From Falsiroseomonas sp050563545 (GTDB lineage Bacteria > Pseudomonadota > Alphaproteobacteria > Acetobacterales > Acetobacteraceae), in the NCBI RefSeq assembly GCF_050563545.1, contig NZ_JBNXUM010000002.1, positions 248,001 to 312,000 of the forward strand: a stretch of 64,000 bases of DNA. Direction: 5' to 3'. Below the pieces are notes generated by a model that saw only the letters and a list, made by a program, of their open reading frames with translations, made no database searches and was not told the origin of the DNA. Made by a program: the position numbers and the translations under genes. This document shows positions 41,916 through 50,463 of this stretch, one piece after another (the first letter of the stretch is position 1; every line of letters starts with the position of its first letter).

Positions 41916-43559
41916 TCAGACCGTCCGCAGCGAGGGATCGCGGACGTAGCGGAGGTAGGAGCGCACCTTCCGCACCCCGCCCTGGGCCGCGAACATGCGC
42001 TCCGCCTCCTCGTCCGAGATGAAGGGCAGCACCACCGTGTCCTCGCCCGGCCGCCAGTTCGCGGGCGTCGCCACGCGGTGCCGCGCCGACAGTTGCAGCG
42101 CGTCGATCGCGCGCAGGATCTCGTCGAAGTTGCGGCCGATATAGGCGGGGTAGGTGATGATCAGCTCGACGCGCTTCGCCGGCGAGATGATGAAGACGCT
42201 GCGCACCGTCATCGTCTGACCCAGCGCCGTGCCGTGCCGGAAATTCGTGGCGTCCAGCATGCCGAACAGCATCGCGACGCGGCGGTCCTTGTCGGCGATG
42301 ATCGGGAAGTCCACCGAGACGTGCTGCGTGTCCTCGATGTCGTGGATCCAGCGGTCGTGGTCCTCCGCTGAGTCAACGCTGAGCCCGATCACCTTCACGC
42401 CGCGCCGCTGCCATTCCGCCGACAGCCTGGCGGTCGCGCCGAATTCCGTCGTGCAGACCGGCGTGAAGTCCGCGGGGTGGGAGAACAGGACGCACCACCC
42501 CTTGCCCACGAAGTCATGGAAGCGCAGGGGGCCGAGGCTCGTCTCCGCCTCGAAGTCCGGCACGGCGTCGCCGATGCGGATGTAGCCCTGGTCGCGCAGC
42601 TGTTCCTGCGCGCGGGTGAAGATGCGGTCGGGGCCCTCGTACTTGTATTCGAAGGACCCTGCCGGCGCCTCGTCCGCATCGGGCAGCAGCGTCTGGTACT
42701 CGTGGTCGAGCAGCCGGACCGTCCGCCGCTTCACCGTGCCCGCGAAGGCGAAGCTGCCGTCGGCGCGGCGCAGCAGCGGCAGGTCGAAGCGGAAGGAGGC
42801 ATTGGCCAGGAAATCCTCCTCCTCCGCCGTGCTGACCCGGCCGAGCACCTTGTTCCGGTGCGGGAAGCGGCCGAAGCGGCTGATCACCGCGACATGCCGG
42901 TGGAAGATCTCGTGGAAGAGGTTGAGCGGATCGTCCGGCGCCAGCGCCTCCATCACGCGGGCCCATTCCGTCATGCAGAGATGCTGGTCCTCCAGCGCCT
43001 CGGAATGCGTGAGCGCGAGGCAGAGGAAGACGCGCTCCAGCGGGCGCAGCCGCTCCACCATCTCGACCCTCAGGCCGCGCTTGACCAGCGCGCGGCAGCG
43101 CTCGTCGGCGGCGTACATGCGCGGCGTGTCGCGGTACATGTTGCGCGGGAACTGGTCGAGCAGGATCACCAGCGCGACCAGCAGCCGGGGATCGCGCACC
43201 GCCAGCGCCCAGTGGTCGTACTGCCCGTTCGCGGCCTGCGCGACATCGGCGCCGAAGAGATCGCCGATCTCCTGGTCGGTCTGCTCCGACTTGCCGAACC
43301 AGAGCTTCAGGCACTCCTCGATGCTCGGGCGCAGCATGTATTTCAGGATCTGCTCGGCCTTCTCCTCCTCCGCCGCCGCGACCTGCAGGCGCTCGAGCTG
43401 CAGCAGCATCCGGAGGTCGCTGCGCAGCCGGTCCATCTCGGCCCCCGCGACCGCCTCGCGGCCCTCCACGCCGGCCAGGATCACCTGCAGGCAGGCCTGG
43501 ATGCGCTGCCCCACCCCCTCGGCGCTGCGCCAGGCACGGCCGGCGCGCTGCTGCGGCAT
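41916..43559 (-). CDS. DUF924 domain fused to a 1-Cys peroxiredoxin
   Basis: A 547-residue single frame (554 if started at ATG 43580). After a polar N-terminus of about 70 residues, residues 75-260 match DUF924 (EECLKLWFGKSEQTDQEIGD; VILLDQFPRNMYRDTPRMYA; LTHSEALEDQHLC). From about 320 the protein is a Prx6-type peroxiredoxin: GDAVPDFEAETSLGPLRFHD, then LFSHPADFTPVCTTEFGA with the peroxidatic Cys at about 369, then FPIIADKDRRVAMLFGM and YIGRNFDEILRAIDALQ. The C-terminal extension (VVLPFISDEEAERMF) is normal for the 1-Cys class. It reduces peroxides with an external thiol donor; DUF924 function is unknown. No stop or frameshift separates the halves, so this is a genuine fusion. Confidence 0.88.
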   Translation of the reverse strand: MPQQRAGRAWRSAEGVGQRIQACLQVILAGVEGREAVAGAEMDRLRSDLRMLLQLERLQVAAAEEEKAEQILKYMLRPSIEECLKLWFGKSEQTDQEIGDLFGADVAQAANGQYDHWALAVRDPRLLVALVILLDQFPRNMYRDTPRMYAADERCRALVKRGLRVEMVERLRPLERVFLCLALTHSEALEDQHLCMTEWARVMEALAPDDPLNLFHEIFHRHVAVISRFGRFPHRNKVLGRVSTAEEEDFLANASFRFDLPLLRRADGSFAFAGTVKRRTVRLLDHEYQTLLPDADEAPAGSFEYKYEGPDRIFTRAQEQLRDQGYIRIGDAVPDFEAETSLGPLRFHDFVGKGWCVLFSHPADFTPVCTTEFGATARLSAEWQRRGVKVIGLSVDSAEDHDRWIHDIEDTQHVSVDFPIIADKDRRVAMLFGMLDATNFRHGTALGQTMTVRSVFIISPAKRVELIITYPAYIGRNFDEILRAIDALQLSARHRVATPANWRPGEDTVVLPFISDEEAERMFAAQGGVRKVRSYLRYVRDPSLRTV

Positions 43560-43688
43560 CTCGAGGCTGTCCTTCCGCATTGGGAAGATGAGGCTACCCA
43601 GCGCGCCCGGCCGGAAGCAACCGCCGCGACCGCCCTTCGCCGCGGCGCCCGCGGCGTGCACACTGGGCCCCGCAGGCCGGAGGAACGC

Positions 43689-45293
43689 ATGACCAGCGCA
43701 ACGAATGTCAGGCAGGCCACGCTCGACCTGCTGCGCGGCCTCGGCATGACGACGGTCTTCGGCAATCCCGGCTCGACCGAATTGCCCTTCCTCGACCGCT
43801 GGCCCGAGGACTTCACTTATGTGCTGGGACTTCAGGAGGCGTCGGTGCTGGGCATGGCCGACGGCTACGCCCGCGCGACGGGGCGCGCGGCCTTCGTGAA
43901 CCTGCATTCCGCGGCCGGCGTCGGGCATGCGCTCGGCAATCTCTTCACGGCCTGGAAGAACCAGGCGCCGCTGGTCATCACGGCGGGGCAGCAGGCGCGG
44001 TCGCTGCTGCCCAACCTGCCCTTCCTCGGCGCCACCGATGCGGCTTCCTTCCCCAGGCCCTACGTCAAGTTCGCCGTCGAGCCCGCGCGCGCCGAGGACG
44101 TGCCCGCCGCCATCGCCCAGGCGCATCGCATCGCGATGCAGCGCCCGCATGGCCCGACCTTCGTCTCGGTTCCCTCCGACGACTGGGCCGCGCCCTGCGC
44201 GCCCGTCGCGGTCCGCGCGCAGCATTCTGACCTCGCCCCCGACCCCGCGGGGATCGAGGAAGCCGCCGCGCTGATCGCCGCCGCGCGCCGGCCCGTCATC
44301 GTCTCGGGCTCGGAAGCCGATGCCGAGGGCGCCGGCCCCGCCCTGGTCGCGCTGGCCGAGCGCCTGGGCGCCCCGGTCTGGACCGCGCCCTTCGCCGCGC
44401 GCCTGGCCTTCCCCGAGGACCATCCCCTGCATGCCGGCCACCTCGTCGCCTCGCCCGAGGCGGTCTCCGCGGCCCTCTCCCCGCACGACCTCGTGCTGGC
44501 GATCGGCGCGCCGGTCTTCACCTTCCACGTCGCGGGCGACTGCGCCTTCTTCCGATCCGGCGTGAAGCTGATCCACCTGACCGCCGACGCCGAGGCCGGC
44601 GCGGCCGCGCCCGTCGGCACCACCATCCTCGGCGCGCTGCGCCACGCCATCCCCGCCCTGGCGCGCCTCGTCCCCGACCGCGGCCTGGCCCTGCCCGCCC
44701 TGCGGGAGCGCCCCGCGCCGCCCGCCGCCGCGACGCCGATCCCCGCGGGCTGGGCGCTGTCGCGCCTGCGTGCCGCGCTGCCCGACGACGCCGTGCTGGT
44801 CGAGGAAGCGCCGTCCCACCGCCCCGCCATGCACGCCCAGCTACCGATGCGCCGCTGGGGCGGGTTCCTGACGATGGCAAGCGGGGGCCTGGGCTATGGC
44901 CTGCCCGCCGCGGTCGGCGTCGCGCTTGCGAAGCCGGACACGCGCGTCTGCTGCCTGATCGGGGATGGCAGCTTCCTCTATTCGCCCCAGGCGCTCTGGA
45001 CCGCGGTACAGCACCGGCTGCTTCTCGCCGTCATCCTGCTCGAGAACGGCGGCTACGGCGCGCTCCGCAGCTTCAGCCGCGTCCTGCAGATCCGCGGCGC
45101 GCCCGGCATCGACGTCCCCGGCGTGGACCATGCGGGGATGGCGCGCACGCTGGGATGCCCGTCGGTCCGCGTGACCGACCCCGCCGCCCTCGACGACGCG
45201 CTGCGCCAGGCGCTGACCGCCGACGGCCCCTTCCTGGTCGAGGTCGCGGTGGATCCCGCCATCCCGACGCTCTACGGCGGCAAGCCTGGCTAG
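43689..45293 (+). CDS. mdlC: Benzoylformate decarboxylase-like ThDP enzyme
   Basis: A 534-residue thiamine-diphosphate enzyme, probably converting benzoylformate to benzaldehyde and CO2. The diagnostic active-site residues of benzoylformate decarboxylase are present: Ser29 in NPGSTELPFL, Glu50 in LGLQEASVLGMADGYAR, His73 in LHSAAGVGHALGN and His280 in GAPVFTFHVAG. They correspond to Ser26, Glu47, His70 and His281 of the Pseudomonas enzyme. The cofactor motif is GDGSFLYSPQALWTA. ATG at 43689 has GGAGGAA about four bases upstream. It is divergent from the peroxiredoxin fusion. Aromatic catabolism elsewhere in the window (paa genes) fits. Another 2-keto acid as substrate is possible. Confidence 0.85.
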   Translation: MTSATNVRQATLDLLRGLGMTTVFGNPGSTELPFLDRWPEDFTYVLGLQEASVLGMADGYARATGRAAFVNLHSAAGVGHALGNLFTAWKNQAPLVITAGQQARSLLPNLPFLGATDAASFPRPYVKFAVEPARAEDVPAAIAQAHRIAMQRPHGPTFVSVPSDDWAAPCAPVAVRAQHSDLAPDPAGIEEAAALIAAARRPVIVSGSEADAEGAGPALVALAERLGAPVWTAPFAARLAFPEDHPLHAGHLVASPEAVSAALSPHDLVLAIGAPVFTFHVAGDCAFFRSGVKLIHLTADAEAGAAAPVGTTILGALRHAIPALARLVPDRGLALPALRERPAPPAAATPIPAGWALSRLRAALPDDAVLVEEAPSHRPAMHAQLPMRRWGGFLTMASGGLGYGLPAAVGVALAKPDTRVCCLIGDGSFLYSPQALWTAVQHRLLLAVILLENGGYGALRSFSRVLQIRGAPGIDVPGVDHAGMARTLGCPSVRVTDPAALDDALRQALTADGPFLVEVAVDPAIPTLYGGKPG

Positions 45294-45439
45294 GAACGGC
45301 AACCCGGAAGCACTTTCCTTTCCCCTCCCAAACCCCTTGAGTTGAACAAGAAGTTGACTGATGTCGTCTTTTCGGACGAAATCATCGCAAGATCAGCTGA
45401 AGTAATCGATCGGGTTCCATTGTAGGGAGGAAGCTGCGC

Positions 45440-48268
45440 GTGGCTGTCACCGGGTCTGCAACCGCCGGCGCCGACACCCTGGTCGGCGATGCCGCCGACG
45501 ACGTCATCCGTGGCCTGAAGGGCAATGACCGTCTTCTCGGCGGTGGCGGGCGGGACACGATCTGGGGCGACGACGGCGCGGACACGATCGACGGCGGCAG
45601 TGGCACCGACACCGCCGCCTGGCTCGGCCGCTCCTCCGCCTTCCAGATCACCCAGCTCGCCAACGGCAACTGGCAGGTCAAGGACGCCTCCAGCAAGAAC
45701 GGCCCGACCGACCTGCTCATCGGCGTCGAGCGCCTGCAGTTCGACGACCGCATCATCCTGCTCTCGCCCGACATCGCGCCCGTCGCGCTGGCCGACACCG
45801 CGGCGATGGTCGAGGACGGTGCGCCGGTCACCATCGACGTGCTCGCCAACGACAGCGACGGCGACCGCGACGCCCTGACGCTGTCCGCCATCATCGGCGT
45901 CGCCGGCGGTACGGCGTCCATCGTCAACGGCAGGATCGTCTTCACCGCCGCCGCGAACTTCAACGGCACGGCCACCATCACCTACGCCGTCACCGAAAGC
46001 CTCGGCACCCTGCCGGCCTACAACACCGCGGGCACGCTGGTCTCGCCGGCCACCGCGCAGGGCACCGTCACCATCGCCGTCGCCGCGGTGAACGACGCGC
46101 CCACCGCGCCGGCCACGCGCAGCGTCTCCGCCACAGAAGACACTGCCATCACCGTCGCGATCGGCGCCGCCGACCTGGACGGCGACGCGCTGGCCTATGC
46201 GACCAAGGCGACCGCGCAGCCCGCCAAGGGCGTCGTCGCCTATGCCAATGGCGGCTTCACCTACACGCCCTTCGCCAACGCCAATGGCAGCGACGCCTTC
46301 ACCGTCGTCATCAGCGACGGCAAGGGCGGCACGACCGAGCAGGCCGTCACGGTCTCGATCGCCGCCGTCAACGACGCCCCCACCGCGCCCGCGACCCGCA
46401 GCGTCACGACGAACGAGGACACCGCCACCGCGCGCATTGCCATCGGCGCGTCGGACGTGGACGGCGATGCCCTGACCTATGCCACCAAGGCCGGCGCGCA
46501 GCCCACCAAGGGCACCGTCGCCTATTCGAATGGTGGCTTCACCTACACGCCCTTCGCCAACGCCAATGGCAGCGACGCCTTCACCATCGTCATCAGCGAC
46601 GGCAAGGGCGGCACGACCGAGCAGCGGGTCTTCGTCGGCATCACGCCGATGAACGACGCCCCGACCGGCCAGCCCACGATCAGCGGCACCCCGAAGGTCG
46701 GCCAGACCCTGACCGTCGGCACCGCGGGCCTCACCGATGCCGACGGGCTCGGCAGCATGACCTACGCCTGGCAGGTGCAGGACGGCGCGCTCTGGACGAC
46801 GATCGGCACCGGCGCGACGCACACCATCGCCGCGGCCGAGCTCGGCAAGGCGCTCCGCGTCCTCGCCTCCTACACCGATGGCGGCGGCACGGCCGAGAGC
46901 GTCGCCTCCGCCGCCACCGATCCGGTCCGCGACGGGCTGCAGGCCGTCGATTCCGTCGTGATCGCCGGCGAGCAGTACGACGGCGCCAACCCCGCCTACG
47001 CCCTCGCGCTCCAGCTCGGCAGCGCCGGCGGCTTCGGCGCTACCACCTATGTCGTGACCCAGAACCCCGAGGTCGGCGGCGGCCCGCTCGTGCCCTGGAC
47101 CGACGCCTCGGGATACATCGGCGTGAACGTCGGCACCGGCCCCGCCGGCACGACCGCCGCCACCTTCGTCGCACTCGACCAGGCCGGCGACACCGCGTCC
47201 GGCACCCTCACCCTGCAGCGCGTCGCGGCCGAGCTTCCCGGCTTCTCGCTCGCCGGCGGCGCCGGCGACGACATCGTCCTGCTGCCCGGCGGCGGCGGCA
47301 CGCTCTCGACCGGCGGCGGCAACGACCAGGTCTTCGCCGAGGGCATCGGCGGCGACGTCCTCCTCCTCGACAGCGGCGGCGAGTCCCTGACGCTCCGCCT
47401 GGCCGGCACGACGGGCGGGCTCGACCTGCGATCGGATGCGTCGGTCGTGCGCCTGTCTATCGATGGCATGCAGGGCGCGCTCAGCGTCTCCGGTGCCGCG
47501 GTGATCGGCTATTCCGAGATCTCCTTCGTCACCGGCGACCTCCGGCTGTCCAAGGTGCAGTCGGTCTACGCCGACCGCATCGACGGCCTCGCCTGGATGA
47601 CGCTCGTGCAGGGCGGGACGGCCACGGTCGACTACGTCTCCGGCAATGTCTGGCTGACGGGCACGGGCGGCTACAAATCCGCGGCGCACGTCGCAGGCTC
47701 CGCCGTTCTCGAGGGCGGCGGCACGCTGACGGTGCAGGACGTCGGCCTCACCGCCTCGCTGATGGGCGCCGGCGGCGACGACCTGTTGCGCGCGGACCGC
47801 GTGGCGGGCGGCGCCTGGCTCGATGGGGGCGCCGGCAACGACCTCCTGCAGGGCGGCGGCGCCGCCGCGGCGAGCGGCGGCATCAACAGCTTCGAGGGCT
47901 TCGTCCTCCGCAGCGGCCAGGTCACCTTCGACGTCATCGCCGGCTTCGACGGCGTCGCCGGCGGCAGCGGCGACCAGATCGTCATGGTGGGCTACGGCCA
48001 GGGCAGCGTCGTGCTGGAGGCCACAGCGACCGAGCAGATCTACACGACGATCGTCTACGACCCCCGCACCCGCACCGAGACCTACGGCCCGATGGTCGAC
48101 TACGTCTCCCAGAAGGTCTGGCGGATCGTCGGCACCGACGATCGCTTCATCACCAACTCCAACACCTGGATGACCAGCGATCAGGACGCCGCGACCGGCG
48201 TCTGGACCCGGACCTGGCACGTGGACAGCGACAACTTCGATCCGCTGGCCGACATGCTGTGGTACTGA
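45440..48268 (+). CDS. Large RTX/cadherin-like secreted repeat protein
   Basis: A 942-residue protein from GTG 45440, with GGGAGGAAG seven bases upstream. It has no signal peptide. Residues 5-50 carry RTX-like nonapeptides (GADTLVGDAADDVIRG; GGGGRDTIWGDDGADT). Then come Ig/cadherin-like domains: an Asp-rich calcium pattern (DVLANDSDGDRDALTL) and two nearly identical 93-94-residue repeats starting NDAPTAPATRSV (about 216 and 309), which carry NGSDAFTVVISDGKGGTTEQ. A further Ig-like domain and beta-rich C-terminal half with more GGAGDD motifs follow. The pattern is that of type I-secreted adhesins or biofilm proteins with a C-terminal secretion signal. No type I exporter is adjacent. Confidence 0.85.
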   Translation: MAVTGSATAGADTLVGDAADDVIRGLKGNDRLLGGGGRDTIWGDDGADTIDGGSGTDTAAWLGRSSAFQITQLANGNWQVKDASSKNGPTDLLIGVERLQFDDRIILLSPDIAPVALADTAAMVEDGAPVTIDVLANDSDGDRDALTLSAIIGVAGGTASIVNGRIVFTAAANFNGTATITYAVTESLGTLPAYNTAGTLVSPATAQGTVTIAVAAVNDAPTAPATRSVSATEDTAITVAIGAADLDGDALAYATKATAQPAKGVVAYANGGFTYTPFANANGSDAFTVVISDGKGGTTEQAVTVSIAAVNDAPTAPATRSVTTNEDTATARIAIGASDVDGDALTYATKAGAQPTKGTVAYSNGGFTYTPFANANGSDAFTIVISDGKGGTTEQRVFVGITPMNDAPTGQPTISGTPKVGQTLTVGTAGLTDADGLGSMTYAWQVQDGALWTTIGTGATHTIAAAELGKALRVLASYTDGGGTAESVASAATDPVRDGLQAVDSVVIAGEQYDGANPAYALALQLGSAGGFGATTYVVTQNPEVGGGPLVPWTDASGYIGVNVGTGPAGTTAATFVALDQAGDTASGTLTLQRVAAELPGFSLAGGAGDDIVLLPGGGGTLSTGGGNDQVFAEGIGGDVLLLDSGGESLTLRLAGTTGGLDLRSDASVVRLSIDGMQGALSVSGAAVIGYSEISFVTGDLRLSKVQSVYADRIDGLAWMTLVQGGTATVDYVSGNVWLTGTGGYKSAAHVAGSAVLEGGGTLTVQDVGLTASLMGAGGDDLLRADRVAGGAWLDGGAGNDLLQGGGAAAASGGINSFEGFVLRSGQVTFDVIAGFDGVAGGSGDQIVMVGYGQGSVVLEATATEQIYTTIVYDPRTRTETYGPMVDYVSQKVWRIVGTDDRFITNSNTWMTSDQDAATGVWTRTWHVDSDNFDPLADMLWY
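46088..46649. repeat. Two 280-bp tandem repeats in the RTX/cadherin-like gene
   Basis: Repeats begin at 46088 and 46367, with the next domain boundary at 46649. The period is 279-282 bases, encoding 93-94 residues, and the two copies are highly similar at DNA level (for example AACGCCAATGGCAGCGACGC in both). Recent duplication or gene-conversion homogenisation is likely. Confidence 0.8.
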
Positions 48269-48287
48269 CGGGCGGCCCCGCCTCTCG

Positions 48288-48315
48288 GTAAGACGAAACG
48301 CGGTTCACGTCATAC
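48288..48315 (+). promoter_or_regulatory. Candidate NikR operator upstream of the binding protein
   Basis: GTAAGA (48288-48293), 16 bases, TCATAC (48310-48315). The Escherichia coli NikR consensus is GTATGA-N16-TCATAC, so this site has one mismatch and exact spacing. It lies 48 bases before the start of the peptide/nickel-type binding-protein gene at 48364, and nikR itself is the next gene downstream. This makes nickel-responsive repression of the binding protein likely; it is not experimentally shown. Confidence 0.7.
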
Positions 48316-48363
48316 CGGTCCCACCTTATCCTCATCCTCGCCGATCGTGACGGCCGGGCGGGG

Positions 48364-49911
48364 ATGATGGATTTATCGAGACGGCGCCTGCTCGGCGGTG
48401 CCATCGCCCTGCCGGCGCCCGCCATGGCGCAGGCGCGTGCGCAGGCCGATGTGGTGCGGGTGGCGGTCCTGGCGCCGCGCGGCGTCGGGTCGCCCGACCC
48501 CCACCGGGCGACGGCCCATCCCGACCGGATGCTGGCGTCCTGGGTGCACGGGGCGCTGGTGCGGTTCCGGCCGGGCACGACCAGCCCCGCCACGATCGAG
48601 CCCGACCTCGCCGAGGCCTGGGAGCATTCGCCGGACCGCCGCACCTGGCATTTCCGCCTGCGCGAGGGCGTCGCCTTCCACCGGGGCTTCGGGCCGGTGA
48701 CGGCGGAGGATGTCGCGTTCAGCCTGCGCAGGGCCGCCGATCCCGCGATCTCCGCCCATGCCGGCGACCTTGCCACGCTCGAGGAGGTCGCCGCCCTCGA
48801 TGCCCGGACGGTGCGGGTCGTCTGGCGCGCCGCGCCGCCCGTGCCGCTCGGGCCGCTCGCCAACTACGCCGGCGGCTTCATCCTCTCGCACCGGGCGATG
48901 GAGGCCGGCGGCGCCGAGGCCGCGACGGTCGGCTTCGGCCCCTTTGCGGTGGCGGAGCACCAAGCCGGGCAGTCGATGCGCCTGGTCGCGCATGCCGGCT
49001 ATTTCCGCGGCCCGCCGAAGCTCGCCGGGATCGCCTATCGCTTCGTCGCCTCGCCCGCGACGGCGGACCTGGCCTTCCAGGCCAACGAGGTGGATGTGGT
49101 CGAGGGCCAGGCCGACGGCGCCTGGATCGCGCGGCAGCGGGCCGGCGGCGCCGTGGTGGATGTGATCGAGCCCGCGGAGCTGTCGCAGCTGCACCTGAAC
49201 GTCACGCGCGCGCCGCTGGACGATCCCCGGGTGCGGCGCGCGGTGGCGCTGGCGGTGAACCGCGCGGAGCTCGCGCGCTGGCGCGGCGACCTCGCCCGCG
49301 CGGCGGGGGGCGTGGTGCCCTCCGGCGCGCTCGGCTTCGCGGGGGATGCCGCGCTGCCCGGCCCGGACCCCGAGGCGGCGCGGCGGCTGCTGGCGGAGGC
49401 CGGCCACCCCAACGGCATCACGCTGCGCACCGTCCATACCTCCAATGCCGGGATGCTCGGCGCCATCCAGGTGGTGCAGGCGCAGCTGCGGCGGGCGGGG
49501 ATCACGCTCGACATCGAGGTGGTGGACCACCTGACCTGGCACGCGATGATCCGGCAGGACCTCAGCCCCGTCGTGCACTACGCCGCGGCGCGCTTCCCCG
49601 TGGCGGACGCGACGCTGACGCCGTTCTTCCATTCCCGCGGCATCGTCGGCGCGCCGGGCGCCGCGACCAACTTCTCGCATTGCGCGGTGGCGGATGCGGA
49701 GATCGACGCCGCGCGCGCCGAGCCCGAGGAGGCCGCGCAGGCCCGGCTCTGGGCCGAGGCGCAGCGGAAGATCCTGGCCGCGGGCTGCGCGGTGCCGCTG
49801 GTGGAATCCATGGCCGTCTGGGCGCGGCGGCCGGGCTTCGACTACGGCTTCGCCTTCCGGGGCGCGATGGCGACGGGGCCGCTGATCACGGAGCAGGCGC
49901 GCTTCGGCTGA
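48364..49911 (+). CDS. Peptide/nickel-type ABC binding protein, probably nickel-regulated (NikA-like)
   Basis: A 515-residue SBP-family-5 protein with a twin-arginine-type signal (LSRRRLLGGAIALPAPAMAQ). Family patterns include ADPAISAHAG, FRLREGVAFHRGFGPVTAED, VAFSLRRAADP and LDDPRVRRAVALAVNRAELA. The C-terminal part has His-containing segments (TWHAMIRQDLSPVVHYAAAR; FFHSRGI). In NikA, Arg, Trp and His residues hold the metallophore-nickel complex; I cannot confirm the equivalents. A NikR-box-like site lies upstream and nikR converges from the other side with 38 bases between. No permease or ATPase genes follow. A peptide or other substrate remains possible. Confidence 0.85.
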   Translation: MMDLSRRRLLGGAIALPAPAMAQARAQADVVRVAVLAPRGVGSPDPHRATAHPDRMLASWVHGALVRFRPGTTSPATIEPDLAEAWEHSPDRRTWHFRLREGVAFHRGFGPVTAEDVAFSLRRAADPAISAHAGDLATLEEVAALDARTVRVVWRAAPPVPLGPLANYAGGFILSHRAMEAGGAEAATVGFGPFAVAEHQAGQSMRLVAHAGYFRGPPKLAGIAYRFVASPATADLAFQANEVDVVEGQADGAWIARQRAGGAVVDVIEPAELSQLHLNVTRAPLDDPRVRRAVALAVNRAELARWRGDLARAAGGVVPSGALGFAGDAALPGPDPEAARRLLAEAGHPNGITLRTVHTSNAGMLGAIQVVQAQLRRAGITLDIEVVDHLTWHAMIRQDLSPVVHYAAARFPVADATLTPFFHSRGIVGAPGAATNFSHCAVADAEIDAARAEPEEAAQARLWAEAQRKILAAGCAVPLVESMAVWARRPGFDYGFAFRGAMATGPLITEQARFG

Positions 49912-49949
49912 CGGCCGGTGCCGTCTCGCGTTTGAACGCGGGCCGCAGG

Positions 49950-50405
49950 TCAGGCCATGGGCTCGGCGGTATGACCTCGATCGTGCCGATGTGCCCCGCC
50001 GGGCGCCGGCATCAGGTTGAGCCGGCCGAGGCGGACGCCGCGCTCGGCGATCAGCGCCTCGGCGAAGGGGCGGACCTCGCGCGCGGGGCCGCGCAGCAGC
50101 GCGACCTCCACGCAGTGATGCGCGTCGAGATGCGCGTGCAGGGTGGCGACGCCGATCTCGTGATGGGCGTGCTGCGTGTCCAGCAGGCGCCGGCCGAGCT
50201 CGCGTTCATCGTGGTCGTAGGCGAAGGACACGACCGCCACGCAATCGCCCGGCGGGTCGCCGGCCTCCTCCGCGGCGCGGGCCAGGCCGCCATGGATCAG
50301 GTCGCGCATCGCCTCCGACCGGTTGGCGTAGCCGCGGCGCGCCATGAAGGCGTCGAGCGCCCCGGCCGTGTCGTCGTCGAGGGTGACGGTGACGCGCTGC
50401 GTCAT
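49950..50405 (-). CDS. nikR: Nickel-responsive regulator
   Basis: A 151-residue ribbon-helix-helix repressor. The N-terminal DNA-binding part reads RVTVTLDDDTAGALDAFMAR, then NRSEAMRDLIHGGL. The C-terminal ACT-like metal domain carries the four square-planar nickel ligands at the usual spacing: His79, His90, His92 and Cys98 (equivalent to H76, H87, H89, C95 of the E. coli protein) in QHAHHEIGVATLHAHLDAHH and the following Cys. Length is close to normal, with a His/Gly-rich tail. It represses nickel uptake when nickel is sufficient. It is convergent with the binding-protein gene that carries a NikR-like box, and lies 58 bases after the HWE kinase gene on the same strand. Confidence 0.95.
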   Translation of the reverse strand: MTQRVTVTLDDDTAGALDAFMARRGYANRSEAMRDLIHGGLARAAEEAGDPPGDCVAVVSFAYDHDERELGRRLLDTQHAHHEIGVATLHAHLDAHHCVEVALLRGPAREVRPFAEALIAERGVRLGRLNLMPAPGGAHRHDRGHTAEPMA

Positions 50406-50463
50406 GCCTCTGCTCCGAAGCGGATGGACATCGTCGCGCCGTCCTCCGTCGCCCGGCGCGCGG

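Noticed and set aside
41916..44834. A single 972-residue minus-strand frame extending far upstream of the DUF924-peroxiredoxin fusion
   Set aside because: The upstream part is low-complexity antisense of the benzoylformate decarboxylase gene; the conserved domains begin near 43400, so the start is placed at 43559.
45290..48220. A 976-residue minus-strand frame opposite the RTX/cadherin-like gene
   Set aside because: It has low-complexity composition (GGxG, RADR) with no domain and is the mirror of the strongly supported plus-strand gene.
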